A stretch of 64,000 nt of DNA, taken from NCBI GenBank assembly GCA_947650285.1, contig CANTFL010000226.1, positions 62,001 through 126,000 on the forward strand, given 5' to 3'. The position numbers and the translations under genes are program-made. The first letter of the stretch is position 1. Each line of letters opens with the position of its first letter. The stretch is from Hyaloperonospora brassicae. Lineage: Eukaryota; Oomycota; Peronosporomycetes; Peronosporales; Peronosporaceae. This document shows positions 1 through 12,300 of this stretch, piece by piece. The notes beneath the pieces were generated by a model, which made no database searches, had not been told where the DNA came from, and worked only from the letters and a program-made list of their open reading frames with translations.

Positions 1-286
1 GAAATGTCTCTTACAAGGAGATGACATGTATTTTTAAGCTTTGCGCAATTACACGTTTTGCGGGGCGCGGTTTGTATCCGCCTTGATACCAGCGCTAGAC
101 TCTATCCGGGGAGAAGCCCGACTGCTGGGGCTGCGGCCTTCACGGCACCATCCACAGCACGATCTTGATAGGCTCCTCGCTCCCACCTCAAACCAAGTTC
201 TTGGGTCGCGGGCTCGGATTGCGAAGCATTATGCTCGGCTTTTGGCTTGGGCAAGCAAATGGTGGGAAGAACCAGATTAGGTCATG

Positions 287-291
287 TCTTT
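287..291. other. Target-site duplication, left copy (TCTTT)
   Basis: The 5-bp TCTTT directly before the solo LTR is repeated at 682-686 directly after it. Five bases is the usual duplication length for Ty3/Gypsy integrases. Confidence 0.85.
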
Positions 292-681
292 TGTAACGGG
301 GCAGCCCGTTACATAATATTGTCACTTAAGGAAAGTGACAATAAAGAATATAAAGATGGATATTCTTTAAACAATATCACCGAAGCGGTGATATTGAAGG
401 GTCGACCAGAAGGGTCTGTTCATTGGTTGATATCTTGATGATATCAACCCACCAATCGCCGCAAGACGCGCGCAATGAGTGGTGACGAGACGTCACCATA
501 CATGCAGTTATATTAGTATAATTGAATTAAGTCAAACGAAGAGACAGTAGTTTAAGGACTTAATTTATTAATATAACAGTTCTACTTTTACCCTACCTAC
601 GCTTCCTCGCTCGCCACGTGTACGTCCGTCGGGGCACCCAAATCCCTTGCGTTAAGTTACGCAAGGGTGTGCCCCGTTACA
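292..681 (+). repeat. Solo LTR of Gypsy family A
   Basis: A 390-bp LTR starting TGTAACGGGG and ending CCCCGTTACA, a perfect 10-bp terminal inverted repeat. It aligns over its full length with the LTRs at 17825-18215 (opposite strand) and 35905-36296. It is flanked by a perfect 5-bp target-site duplication, TCTTT at 287-291 and 682-686, so it is a genuine insertion later reduced to one LTR by LTR-LTR recombination. It interrupts the LINE relic in the same orientation. It folds into several perfect stems, for example 317-327 with 333-343 and 372-382 with 386-396. Confidence 0.9.
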
Positions 682-1639
682 TCTTTCCTCTGTGATTTCC
701 CAGTCGCTTCTGTGGCCGACGATCACAGAGAGAATCCTCTCACTAGATTTTGTTGCCAAATTTACTGGAATGACAATCCTTGGATTTTGACCATCCGTGG
801 CAAGCCTCTGAAGAGCTCTTAATTCGCTTGAATACGTTCGTGCCGGATCCGAGATTTCTGTATTCAGCACACAGGACCGCACATTTTTGCTTTTACCATT
901 CCGTCTCTCGGTGAAGGTGCTGCTAGCCATCTACACCTAAATTACGCCGGTGGGCGTCTCTGATTCTGCTCGCATCGCCGCATATTGCTATAGGGACGGT
1001 ACTGACAGAACCGACTATACTCTTGCGGCAGCCGCCACCATTTCAACAACATTATCATTGGACTCGGTTCTCCGCCACGTCTGTCGTTGGTACAGCGCTA
1101 GGCTTCTCTTCGTCGCCGGAGCAGACCGTTCGACTTTCGAGGGGGGTTGATGGCCTTCTCTGGTTTTTGCACGGCGACCCTCTCGACTTACGCACCTCTT
1201 ACGAGCGGGAGGCAGCTGACTGGCATCACCGGCTCAAACAGGGACTCGTCTTTCTCGCCCATCCGGCCATTCATCAGCTGCCTTGGAGCGTGCCATATCA
1301 AGTAAAAAATCACCGGGTGTCGTCATCGTATGTACGCTAGGCTTTTCACTACCATAAACGGCAGCTTCGCCTTGCGCTGCAGCATTGGCTAGACTCGGTT
1401 GGAGCGGTGGCTTGAAGCGGTTGCGTATCAAAGACCCGCTCAAATTTGGTAGCACGCGGACAGTCTTACGGAGTACCAAGTGTGGACGGGTTACCGATTC
1501 GCAACCAATCAGCTCACTTTATATCACGCCGAACGCTTTGATGATCCCAGTTGCCAGAAACTCGAGCACTGCAAGCGGCGCAAAGAGACTGTCATTCAAT
1601 AAATTTTGTGATTGTTCAACCGCAGTAGCCTGCCGAACG

Positions 1640-2142
1640 TTATTCCTCTGTCATCGGTCTGGTGAGGGGGTTCAGGAATCCGCAGTGACGGGTCATTTTC
1701 GGTATTTCGCCTATCGAAGGGCGCCTCCGCTTCCACCGCGTTTGCTGCAGCTCTTGATTGATCGTTTTGGGGACGATCACACGGCAGCGGCAGATGAACA
1801 CCGTCGGATCTGGTTTGGGTTTGCTTCTTGAGTCAGGCGCATCTTTGGGTGGAGCGCAATGCGGTAATCTTTCGAGGGGAAACCACTTCTCCGGCTCAAA
1901 GTGCCCTTGCATTCTGGCGGGGCGGTCTGCGGCAGTTAAAGGCAATTGCTATTCGAGAACATCGGTTCGCAGCTACAGCGGTCAGAGGGGCGCGTCTTCA
2001 CGCCTGCCTGGACATTCCCAGCCAAGTTCTTACATGTTGCCAGGCTTCACTGACTATCAGCCACGATGAGCTAACTGTTTTTTTCCAGCGCTCGTATCCT
2101 GGTTCAGGACTTTTCAGACATCTTGCACATCTTAACATGTAA
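1640..2142 (+). pseudogene. LINE ORF2 C-terminal region (broken)
   Basis: The open stretch 1828-2142 encodes a C-terminal block with a WVERNAVIFRGET-type motif followed by a WRGG-LRQLKAIAIREHR-type basic segment. I recognise this as the conserved C-terminus of L1/Tx1-like ORF2 proteins in oomycetes. It probably joins, through one frameshift near 1760-1830, to the frame ending at 1831. No catalytic residues lie in this part. The plus-strand orientation sets the orientation of the whole relic. Identification is from memory of the family, not a search. Confidence 0.55.
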
Positions 2143-2254
2143 ATAGACAATCATGAAACTCCTCCATCAAAAGACGAGGTACAGAGCCGCTCCTCTGTCT
2201 AGCGCACAAGCCATGAGCGTGTCGCCGGCTCAAGTCGTACCTGAATCATGAACC

Positions 2255-2775
2255 AACGACGTGGTACATCAGCTTGGTCCCACGAGCTGGAGAAAGTGAG
2301 ACACCACCGATGTTGTGTAGCACTTTTCCAGCTCGTAGGATCGTCGCTTTTCGCGAGTGATGTTCACATCTTTACTTTGTCTCGATTACACGTCGCACCA
2401 ATCTCGACAAACCCAGCTATCGTCCTATCGTCTCTGCTGTGACCACGCTTGATGGATGCGGCTTGCATTCACCCTGTATGGGTACATTTCACTTCTTACA
2501 CTTACAATGCAGGATTTCACTTCGCGTCGCAAAGCTGTGCCGCAGTTAATTTTGTACACCCGATCTTTTGTCTGTACATTGCACGACGAAAGTTCTGCAC
2601 TACATTGCAAGCAGTCCTCGACAGTGCACTTCGTATCTGCAAGGTTACAACGTAAGTGCAGGCGCTCGAGCACGGGTGCTTCACACTGTGTATGGTGCAA
2701 GGTCGGCATCGATCACTTTCTTTTCGTTCGTGGTAGCTCGCGTTGCGTTTTCATCACACCATTGTTGAACATCTT
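2255..2775 (+). repeat. Dispersed repeat R1, copy 1
   Basis: About 500 bp that aligns colinearly, and in the same orientation, with 47225-47735. Shared blocks include ATCTTTTGTCTGTACA (about 2564-2579), a TTTACTTTGTCTCGA block near 2373-2387 and a PVWV-type translated motif at about 2470. The two copies share one translated plus frame better than random DNA would (VWV, then FC-PIFCLY, then FC-T-Q), so the repeat probably descends from a protein-coding element that I cannot name. Copy 1 lies just downstream of the LINE relic. Confidence 0.6.
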
Positions 2776-3092
2776 TGCAGTCCGATAGTGCATGTGTCGA
2801 ATGACGGGTCGACGGTTCACTACACCGCTTCGTTCAATAGATGAGGTGCATTCTACATACACTTCTGCTAGTGCTTTGCAAAAAGTCATCCTTCACGATA
2901 TCGAACGCAGCTATCCAGAAAGTAGATACAAGCGATGACATGGAGGTGCATCACCGCCATCTCGTCTATGCCAATGAACCAAGCCCCATAACTTGCCAAG
3001 TTGTGCTTGACGCATCGTCTACTTGATAGCGAAACTTTGGGGGTACGAACCGTCCGCCTGCGACATACCGCTGGATTATGGCATGTATTGCA

Positions 3093-3218
3093 ATCGAGTG
3101 GTGACAGCCTAAAGACCAAAGATAAAGATCTGCGATCAGGAGGTGCGAGCTTACAAGTGCCAGCTTCAAGTCTACGATCATGTGGTGGCAGCCTGGAAAG
3201 CCCATGTTGTAGCTTTTC
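3093..3218 (+). repeat. Three-unit 42-bp tandem repeat
   Basis: Units start at 3093, 3135 and 3177 with the shared pattern ATC-(6 nt)-GTG..AGCCT. The exact 42-bp period keeps a reading frame, and within the plus frame 3001-3291 it gives three 14-residue units rich in Ser, Gly and Leu (SGxSL...LR pattern). The units differ at many positions, so the array is old. Confidence 0.55.
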
Positions 3219-3889
3219 CAATGATGGGATGGCGGCTTTGACAACGCATGGGGAACAAGCTTATGACGAGTATCGATGCGACGGATGCTGATTGGACAAG
3301 AGTACTCGGGAGTAGGTTGTACCTTGTTGTGGAAGATTCGTGGTAGCACAATAGTTTGTGCGCATGTGACATACATACATGCTTTGCATGGGGTGATCGG
3401 CGGCATCTTCATTTGCACCTGTCGTATAGAGTACCAATTATTGCGTCGGGTAATCTCTTGGTTGATGGTTGACAAAGGCCGCCGACGCAAAGCTTTCACT
3501 ACGGCAAGCCAACTTGAAATGCCGGACTATCATTGAGATACATCAGTTGAGTAGATGTTGGCGTCACAGTGATTTATCTTGACGAGCTTACACTGTTCTA
3601 TTCGCTGCCAAATCTGACAACATTCTTGACGTAGACGGCATTTTCGTGCGACCATTCCATGAAAAGAAGGCAACTTGTTCCAATGAGGAAGCAGTCAGCC
3701 CCGATTGCGGGTGCGAGGGCGAAGTAACTAGTAAACGTGCACTTATTAGTAGCCCATCGCTTTCCTCAGCAGCTGCTATCGTGGAAGCGCTTGTGATGGT
3801 CGCACGACGCGTATAATTATCTTACAAGCGGTCGATGACAAACGTCAAGCAATACTTCTTAGTCGAGAAGGTCTCGGAACTCCAGCAAC

Positions 3890-4025
3890 ACGGCCTCAGC
3901 AAAATAGCACCAGCTCGGTAACATTTGAAGCAGCACCGCTATCAGCATCTCTATCAGCACCACAACATCATTTCGATATCAATATCAGCAACACCACCAT
4001 CAGCAGCTCAGCAATCGTCGAATCT
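3890..4025 (+). repeat. Degenerate CAGCA/ATCAGCA-rich simple-sequence patch
   Basis: Repeated ATCAGCA, CACCA and CAGCAC words occur over about 130 bp, for example 3935-4020. It could encode a Gln/His/Ser-rich tract but no sustained frame surrounds it. Confidence 0.45.
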
Positions 4026-4774
4026 ATTAGCACTGGTTAGAACGGGAGGCCCTGCGAGCACGCCATAATTTGCAGAGTTACTAACGTGGTAAGACAGCCG
4101 CCTCAGCAAGCGTCGTACCCGGAGCTCTCACGCCAGAATAACTTCTTCATTGACGCTAGCGTACGGACGATCGTCAAGTATATGTAGCCGTGGGTAAGTC
4201 AACTTCGGCTTGTTGACTATGTCGCATAGCTGCAGTAGCTCATGATCATATGAAGGTTAGACACGAAGAAATACTTCGTTCACCATAATCTTAGCGAGGA
4301 CTTGAGATTTGGACGTCATCTTCCTCAACAAACTAAAACGCTTAGGCTCACAGAGTGAACTAGCTCACATAGCGACATGCTTAAAAAGGAATCCACAGCA
4401 TCGAGTGCTCAATAGTACGCCTCAACTAACGTACCTATCGATAATGGCTTCTAACGTAAGTTCACGTCTAATTAGTTCGTGCAACGAGGACATAAAATAT
4501 ATACAAACAATTACCATGATAAAAGTGCTCAAATAATTTAAAAAACCCAACGCGAAATTAGAAAATAAATTAAATAGACAAAAATCACCACATTAAAGGG
4601 CCACGAGCGCCACAAGATCTTAAGTATGAAACGCACCTTTGATGTATGCTATACTCCAAGTATGACATGCCTGCGATCATTCATTTACATCCTTACTTAT
4701 GTGTTCCATAATTCGCCTGTTTCATGAGTAGCAAACAAACCTACCAAATTGTCAAGAGTCGTGATGCACAAAGC

Positions 4775-5165
4775 GTGTCGGGGCACGGGTAGCTACGCAC
4801 TGACAACAGTGCGTGTCAAGTTCTTACTGGTTGCAGTGAGAAGTAGTTCCTATTAGATGGCGTTAGTAGGAATCAACAAAGTTTCGTAAGAGAAGAGATA
4901 AACCTGTATCAATATATATCAGAGTCCCAAAATATGTTTATCTTGTTAGTCCTGTCTCAACTATTTAATTGCCATAGCATGTTAAATGACGTCTCCTCAT
5001 CACCCACAACACGCGTCTAGCTGTGATTGGTGGGTTGATATAATGGTAATATTAACCAATGAGTGGACCATCAAGTCACTGCAACAGTTTATAGAATTCA
5101 GAAACATTGGAGTTAGAATATAAGGTTTGTATTTCCCAGAATCATATGTCACAAATTATAATATT
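4775..5165 (-). repeat. Old, diverged Gypsy family-A LTR
   Basis: Aligns in reverse complement with the family-A LTR. The block at about 4987-5080 (a GACGTCTC-like start, ACGCGTCTAGC, GATTGGTGGGTTGATAT, then TTAACCAATGA) matches 18013-18088 position by position, and 4905-4970 matches the TATTAATA/CTGTCTC segment. Ends are blurred. The terminal hairpin is kept as a perfect 8-bp stem (4795-4802 with 4807-4814), although its sequence differs from that of the younger copies. No internal Gypsy sequence adjoins it, so it is probably a solo LTR. Confidence 0.65.
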
Positions 5166-8100
5166 TTGAAAAAGGCTCACTCCGATTCCATTTCGTACCC
5201 TGTGTTTTGTAATTTTTTATAAGCATGTTGCCGATTTCTTTATGTATTTAACGCTATGCAACAATCGACCGTGTTAGAAATGGTAGGGGGTGATTGTACG
5301 AAATACCTGGCACCATGGCGGGTAAGCGTGGAATATTAGATGCAAATCGCCCAACCTAAATTGGATCGCCTAAGTCAAGATGTTTTACTTAAATTATTTA
5401 CCTTCGGAACACTTAAGTCGTTTTAAGATAGCCTTTATCTATCCACAGCGGTTGTAGGCGTCGAATAATTTTATAAAGTACGATAATCCACAGTGCTTTG
5501 GCATTTATACATGAGCATTGTTCTTGACGAACGTGTCGATAGTTTGATGAAGTTAGGCGCTCTATACTATTTTAAGACCAATATAAAATACGTTTAGCGG
5601 AATAAAAATAATTACAAGTGGATGTTTATTTACGAAATCCATTGAACAAAGAGGTCAGTCTGGTTTTATTATGATTGATATTACAATTCACGTGGGATTA
5701 TAAAGTTATTAATCACATGAGACAACATCATCAAATATCCCTGTGGAACATATTACCCCGGATATTACTGGTATTCCGAATTGCAATATGAGGGGACGGA
5801 CTATGCTGGATCGCGATTTAACAAATCGCATTACACCAGGTTGCGTATAGCCTTATCGCATATTGTGTAATTTGTCTCACTACATATTTGTGGCGACTCC
5901 ACGCAATAGATCCAAACCAATTTTTTTCACAATCCCGGTATCTACAATATAGATAGAACTCTTACTAGTCTGGAGGCTCTCTAGTACGATGTTTAGGTCT
6001 CTTAACCATCGAACCTTCGATCTCAATTTACATCTGCATACATCACTTATATGCGAGCTCAAATTTCATAATGGAAGTATAATCCGTTTTTATTAAATTG
6101 TGCTTTTTCCAGACAAAGGATCATGTGTTAGCGGGTCGCAAACCTTATTCAGATGTAAATTGCAGACCCACCTGTTGTCCAAATCAATTTGCCTATCTAT
6201 GGATTTTAAAAGAACTTGGTCAGACGTAGTCTCTGTGTGATTCCTCCTTCCACTTTATGGTTATGTGATGCATTTTTCCCAATGTGTAGTGACGAAATCA
6301 CGTTGGTGTGAAGCTACAAGTGTGATAGTATTAAAATCTACCAAACTGAGGGCGACTCTCACGGGAGTTTTAACTGAGGTATTAGCTACGTGGAAACGGT
6401 ATTCAAACTTTAACCTGGCAAAACGCTTGTTGACTTTGTTTCACGAAAACGTAAGATTCATTCAAGATCACTTGACTAGCGGGATGTGTTATGTTAATGT
6501 GTAAATGCTGTTTAAGTAAATATATTTCCCACATAGTAATGTAAAAACTTTACCATTTCACGATACATTGTTTTTAAAATAACTCGGATTCGAAGAATCT
6601 TCGAGGCGCGTGAACCTTGTGGTTATATAAAAGTACTACATCTGCAACCAAGTGCTGTCAAATATTGCTGTATATAAGCTTGATCATGTCGTTATGTTAT
6701 TACGTATCAGTCAAAAATTGCTCATACATATTGGTGTTCGTAGATCGATCAACTAAACTGGTATTAATCAGCATTTCAGCTACATAATGATGTATCAATA
6801 AAAGACACGGTATAAAAGCCGAAAGATTTTCCTACTTACCAAATCACTTGATTTCGACAATATAGAATCCATTATTTTTATCACCGCGGCCATAATACCA
6901 CGCCATATCTGTACATGTGTCTGTCCTACTTGTGAAGTATATTTGATGTTAAAATAAAGTCCACGGTGCGGCAAATGACTGTTTATGATACTGCCAACAT
7001 CGAAACGAATAGACATAAAAGTATGTCAATAAGAAATACAGGTTATTTGCACTTATCCAAGTCGAGCTCTTTACCGAATCTGTGTTAGCGCTCATGTATT
7101 TATCGCTCTTATGGCATGTTAATTAGAATCTGGCACTATAATATAGAAATCAGCTCGACTATCTGAAGAAGTAGAAGCAGCTTCATTGAAGGCTTGGAGG
7201 TACGGCCATCTTATTTGTATTTGAGATGTTTTTGTCGTAAGTTTTTACCACTTGCTGATACTACTGACGCGCGAATTTGACTTATCGTACAATGGGTATT
7301 TGAAAATACATCTTTGCGCTTATTGTTAAGTTGCACCCATGCTGCATCATATACAAAAATTGAAATAACGTTATGCAGGATACTCAAATCATTGAATGTT
7401 CAAAGCCCGCCGGACCAGATGGCAGAATAAGTTTTACGTTTTAGTGATACGGAATAGAATTGTCGACCGAATTCGACACTTCCATTCGTAAAACAAATAA
7501 AGTAAGTCCAATCATAATACTAATGAGATATCTCGCTCCTTGCCTTCATAGCCACACTGAAAACTAATGAGAAGCTAGAGAGATCGAAAATAAGAGATGT
7601 TGACAACAATTTGTGTCTAATCATTAAACATTGGGTCCGTGTGTTCTGTGAAAGCAATGTCGCATACTTAGTCGTTTGGCATACTCTGAGAGTAGATTTA
7701 TGAGTTTGTCTTTCTGGACAAACAATACAACTTTTATGAACATAAAGGTACCGTCATACAACCTTATCGAATTATGTGTAATATACAGTACCATAAGCAG
7801 CCTATATCGAGCATAATTCGAAAGTAGCTACGTTATTTCTCCGCCACTTTCCCGTGTTGAACGTCAAAAATGCCGTTAATATTCTTTCGTATCGAATAGG
7901 ATTGAATCGTTCGTTTCATCCATTTCAAATAAAAATAATGAGTCATCCGTCTAACTTTTAATGTTATCTTACATGAAAATGCTCAAAATTTGACGACCTT
8001 TCTACTTTGCTCTTAGATCTTTTGTAGTACCAAACGGCCTCGGACCATTTAAGCCAATTTTAATGGGGTAATTTAGAACCTGATTTTTTATAAAGAAAAA

Positions 8101-9291
8101 TACAACTTATTATGTGATTTATGCTGTTATACGATCCATTATATCGCAATTTATTGTCTTTCGTGCAAGATACGTTTCTTATTATTATCGGGTAATAAAG
8201 AAGGTGTGACAAAAAGACATGATTCAAAGAGGGTAATGTTAGTCAAAACAATTCGGCTTAATGCAATGTATTGACCCAGGGAGAGGTACACGAATGGGGT
8301 TTAAAAGAGCAATGAATCCAAAAAATCAACTCAAGAAAATTGACTTACTCCAATCCGCCACCCATTATATAAACTTGTTTAATACCACAAATATATTGGA
8401 CCACACCACAAGGCGGGTAATACGCCATAAGCGCCTAATACGGAGTGCTATAGGGACAAATATTTTGCAGAAATTCTTTTATTCATATTCTTTGACGTTA
8501 AGATTTTGTGCGAAAAAACAACAACATTGACTTAATGACAATTAATAAAAGCGAAAACTTTACAGTAAGACACAAAAGTGTGCATCCAGTTGGGTTCGAT
8601 GAAAAATTGAAATGTAAAGATATGGAAAGCAGTATCTCTCCTTTAAAGGAATAACAAACGATACAGAATGGGAATGAAAATGACATGTCGGGAATTCACG
8701 AATCGTCATCATTATGTGTATTATGAGAGAATGTGCACATTCATAAGATCAGTAGTGTACATCCGCGCATATATTTTGCGAACCCTTTTATAATTAATAA
8801 TGTAATCCTTTTCAGCTTTTTAGGTATTCGCAACATGAAGAAAAGGAGATTTGACCCTTTGATCCTGCTTTTCAACCGGCATTATCACTCGTTTTCTAGT
8901 CCGCGTTAATACATTTTCAATATCTTGACCTTATGGTGTGAAAATATAGTTGTGTAAGCTGTCACCTCGGCAGTATTGGATTGATCATATGGAAGATATA
9001 GTGAGGTGTCAAAGTAGTTCGAGGACAATGCGAGCATTTTGTTCGAGTCAAGACCTGTGTCATCTTAATTGTACAGAATGGAAAACCGTAGTTTAGACAA
9101 TTAAATGTAGTAGAGAGCAGATGAATTAGAATTGGTAGTATTGTAGGCTGTCGTGCAGAGACTAGCGGACATGAAGTCCAAATGAACACTGAGATAGAAA
9201 AATATAAATGGTATGAGGAATATTCGAGTACCATTACGACCCTTTCATATCAGACTTTGGCAGACATTATCTGGTGATGTGTAATCGTACA
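5166..9291. other. AT-rich stretch without recognised features
   Basis: Low-GC DNA with only short spurious open frames (60-90 codons) on both strands. I see no splice-supported gene, RNA gene or terminal repeats. Confidence 0.5.
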
Positions 9292-9362
9292 TATTCAGCA
9301 ACGGAATCGATCCACGAACCTCCCGGTTCCGGTGACAACGCCTTTCACTTGGCCACAAGGGT
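9292..9362 (-). repeat. tRNA-like block, probably a SINE or tRNA pseudogene
   Basis: On the minus strand an A-box-like TGGCCAAGTG (9355-9346) is followed at tRNA spacing by a B-box-like GGATCGATTCC (9313-9303; consensus GGTTCGANTCC). These are RNA polymerase III internal promoter elements. The acceptor and anticodon stems do not pair convincingly, so this is not a functional tRNA. tRNA-derived SINEs are known in Phytophthora. No second copy was seen in the window and the 3' end of any SINE body is not defined. Confidence 0.45.
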
Positions 9363-12300
9363 CGATTTAAGCAGACCAGACACTAAGCAAAAACACAATT
9401 CTATCAGATTATATTTGTCACATTGAACAGGACTGCTCATGCTGGTTGGTATATATGATCAAAGCTGTGATATGCCATATTATTGATACAACAATAAGAT
9501 ATTGTTTTGTGCTGAGGAAGTAATTACAAGAACAAAGGTTCAAATGTCGTCACCCAACATCTAAATAGCACATAATATGTACCACTCGGTCATCAATGAC
9601 GTTTTTGTTGTTGTAAACAACAAAAAGGGGCTAGTGTGGCGCCATTATATAATCAGGTAACTCTAAACAACCCCAATTGTTGGTTCTCTTTTTTAATGCC
9701 AGGGTATTTGATAAGTAAGATGCACACAATTAAATCTATTAACCGACCAGAAAAAATTCTGAGCCTCGATCGAATTTCTCAAATTTGTGTATGACCCTTC
9801 TTGATACACTGTTTTCGTACCCTCTATCGATATGTTTGGTTGAATCTGTACCAAATAAACTCAGCTTACTTAAATAGCAAACGCTCATTTTTGCTCTTGA
9901 AACAATCGCAATTAACACGTCTATTCAGCATTTCTCGTTCTCAAACTGTTTGTAATAGCAGCGAAATGATAACTTATATACAAATATAATTTCTCATCGG
10001 TGCTTATTGAAATGGTAATGTATAAGCCAGCTGTTATAATCGAACATAAGACGATATTACGTACCCATCGTGCGTACATTTCACTTCTAGTCGATCGTAA
10101 ATTTTTCTTTTATTAGTTTTGTGTGTGTTTGCTTTCTTGCTTTCTCTTTACTTCTCACCATTGGTCCTTGCAGTAAATAAAATGAAAACATTAGGTGCAA
10201 CGGGGTGCTCACAGAATGGCAATTACACCGCTTAAGCAGATGTCTGTGCAAAAAAATGTTATCAATGTCGTTAAATATGAACCATAACGCAGCATTACAA
10301 ATTGTTGATTTGATAATATGGAAGCAAATATAGACTCATTTGAAATTTTGAATCCGAGATAAAATCACGATGTAGCAACACATTATGGAACAGAAGAATA
10401 GTAGCCACAACACAACACACAAAAAGGAAAAGCTAATGGGTTAAGAAAGTCGCGTTTTTTAAACGTCTCCACGTATTTATATAAGAACGTTGTAAGTGCT
10501 CCCGTTATGTATTCCAATATTTAGGCTGACAGAGCAAAATCAGGCTTTAAAATTCTTGTATAATTTGTTTTCTTAATAGCGCTATTAAAATAGGGTCTTT
10601 CTAAGTGCTGCCGGAGACGCGGCAATGTACAAAACCGTGTATGCTTGTTTGAGCTTAAATGGCTGTTTTTAGCAGATTCAGGTTAGTTTGAGGGCAACAT
10701 ATGCTGCATAAGATTGATATTTCAATTTAACTACCTTAACTACGGAATGATGGACTGACTGATGAACAAACATTGTTCCCTTAATACCTAATATTTTAAA
10801 TATTATGGTTCAATACTCTGCATGACAGACAATAATCGGTATCGAATGGGCCTTGTCTAAATATGCTACCATCTTACGATTGCTTTATAGATGTAAAATT
10901 TTCAGAAATTTACAAACAATCGAGAACGGCGGAAGATATCAATTTGCGAACAAATATTTTGATATGTTTTTTCCGATCTCTATTTACATATGTCTTTTTA
11001 TACCTCAATGTATGTAACGGCATCGTACGGGATGATGATCCTGCTTTTTTTAGTGTAAAATAATTATCTCATATGAGTTCAAGAAGACAATAAAGATTGT
11101 CTAAATGTAGGCTGGTGAAAATCTTCGTCATGCCATCAAAAGGTGTACAATCAACTTCTGACCTGCAAACCACACACAATTAGTTTTTTTTCAAGAAGTA
11201 TTCGATTGAGGGACCAGACCAGCAAAAAAGATTGCTATTTTTGACAAAGTGAACAAATGTGTTTGCCACATCTATTTAATTGGGTTTGTTGTGAGCTAAG
11301 TAGATGTTATCGGAATACAAGATTATCGCTATTAGAAGTTACGAAATTTCAAGATTTTTAAATACAAGTCGATGAACTCATTAGTCGAATGTTTACCTTG
11401 AGGTATAATTACATTCTCCTAAAGGATGCATATGTTGCTACCACATCAATGCAGCTGCATACAGTCCTATCTTAATTAAACCAGTACAAAAACGAATAGA
11501 TTTTGTCAAGCTTCAGCAGTATCGTCTAGACTATAATCTTTACGACGTAGCAATTGTATATACTGTCCAAGCATCATATTATTGCCATTCTTAAATAGTA
11601 TTAAAACCTTGGATCTTATAACGTAGCATAAGATATTGATACTATAGGTGTCTTGTTATTCACATTAGACTGCAAATTTGAAAAAGATTTGTAGAAATAT
11701 ATACTTGCATATCTCTTTTACCATTATGACTATAACTTTCGAATATGAAGAGTGTTTATTTGTGAATATAGGAATTTGTATAAAGATCGGGGCCGATACG
11801 TTCCGCCTTTTTGTAATTAAACGCGAATTTATTATGGAAAATTAATTCACAGATTATACACATTCTGACTTGTGCATTCAACATTTTTAAATGTACAGGA
11901 AGATTGGAGTTGGTCGTAATTTTCTATGGATTGATGTAGATTTAGAGGAATGCCTCATGTGGCCGACTGTTGCATTGTTTCTGAATTGTACGCATCTTAA
12001 ATTAGAATTGAGATAGTAATTTATATTTAGGCGTTACATGAAAAATTCGCAGTAACCTAGCAGACTTATATTCCGTAATAAATCGCAACGGTATACGGAA
12101 GGTGATCGAAATGCTTTACAGACTCGCGATCCTCACCGTTGGAGCGCACGTATCATGTTGTAGTCATTGTATGATTTTTTTACAATAACTTTAATTCGAA
12201 TGTTATATATATTTATATTTATATATTTATAAAGCGCAGAAATTGACATATTTGTGACAAAATCCCCTATATCCTACAAAATATTGCTCGGCAAGCTTGA

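Larger units (their letters stand above)
1..2145 (+). mobile_element. 3' half of an L1-like LINE, interrupted by a solo LTR
   Basis: Relic of a non-LTR retrotransposon. Translated plus-strand pieces at 41-280, about 690-930, 1023-1340 and 1640-2142 read as the part of ORF2 downstream of the reverse transcriptase, in shifting frames. The clearest block is at the end. The first piece ends in a Trp-Trp-containing segment at 255-280 and is cut by the LTR at 292; the reading resumes after 686. Base composition is GC-richer than the flanks, like the LINE at 59.4-64 kb, so the two may be one family, though this window shows opposite ends of each. No poly-A tail is evident after 2145. Several frameshifts and stops make it inactive. 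Confidence 0.6.
2776..4774. other. Moderate-GC intergenic stretch with two repeat patches
   Basis: No gene recognised. It holds a 42-bp tandem repeat (3093-3218) and a degenerate CAGCA/ATCAGCA-rich patch at about 3890-4025. Open frames exist on both strands (plus 3001-3291 and 3276-3536; minus 2966-3499), but none resembles a known family. After about 4300 the DNA becomes AT-rich. Confidence 0.5.

Noticed and set aside
2966..3499. 177-codon minus-strand open frame
   Set aside because: Longest frame in the interval, but its composition is odd (many Cys, His, Met), no domain is seen, and it is antisense to the 42-bp repeat; probably chance.
12203..12231. A/T-only run
   Set aside because: Simple low-complexity DNA in an AT-rich region; no evidence for an origin or matrix attachment site.
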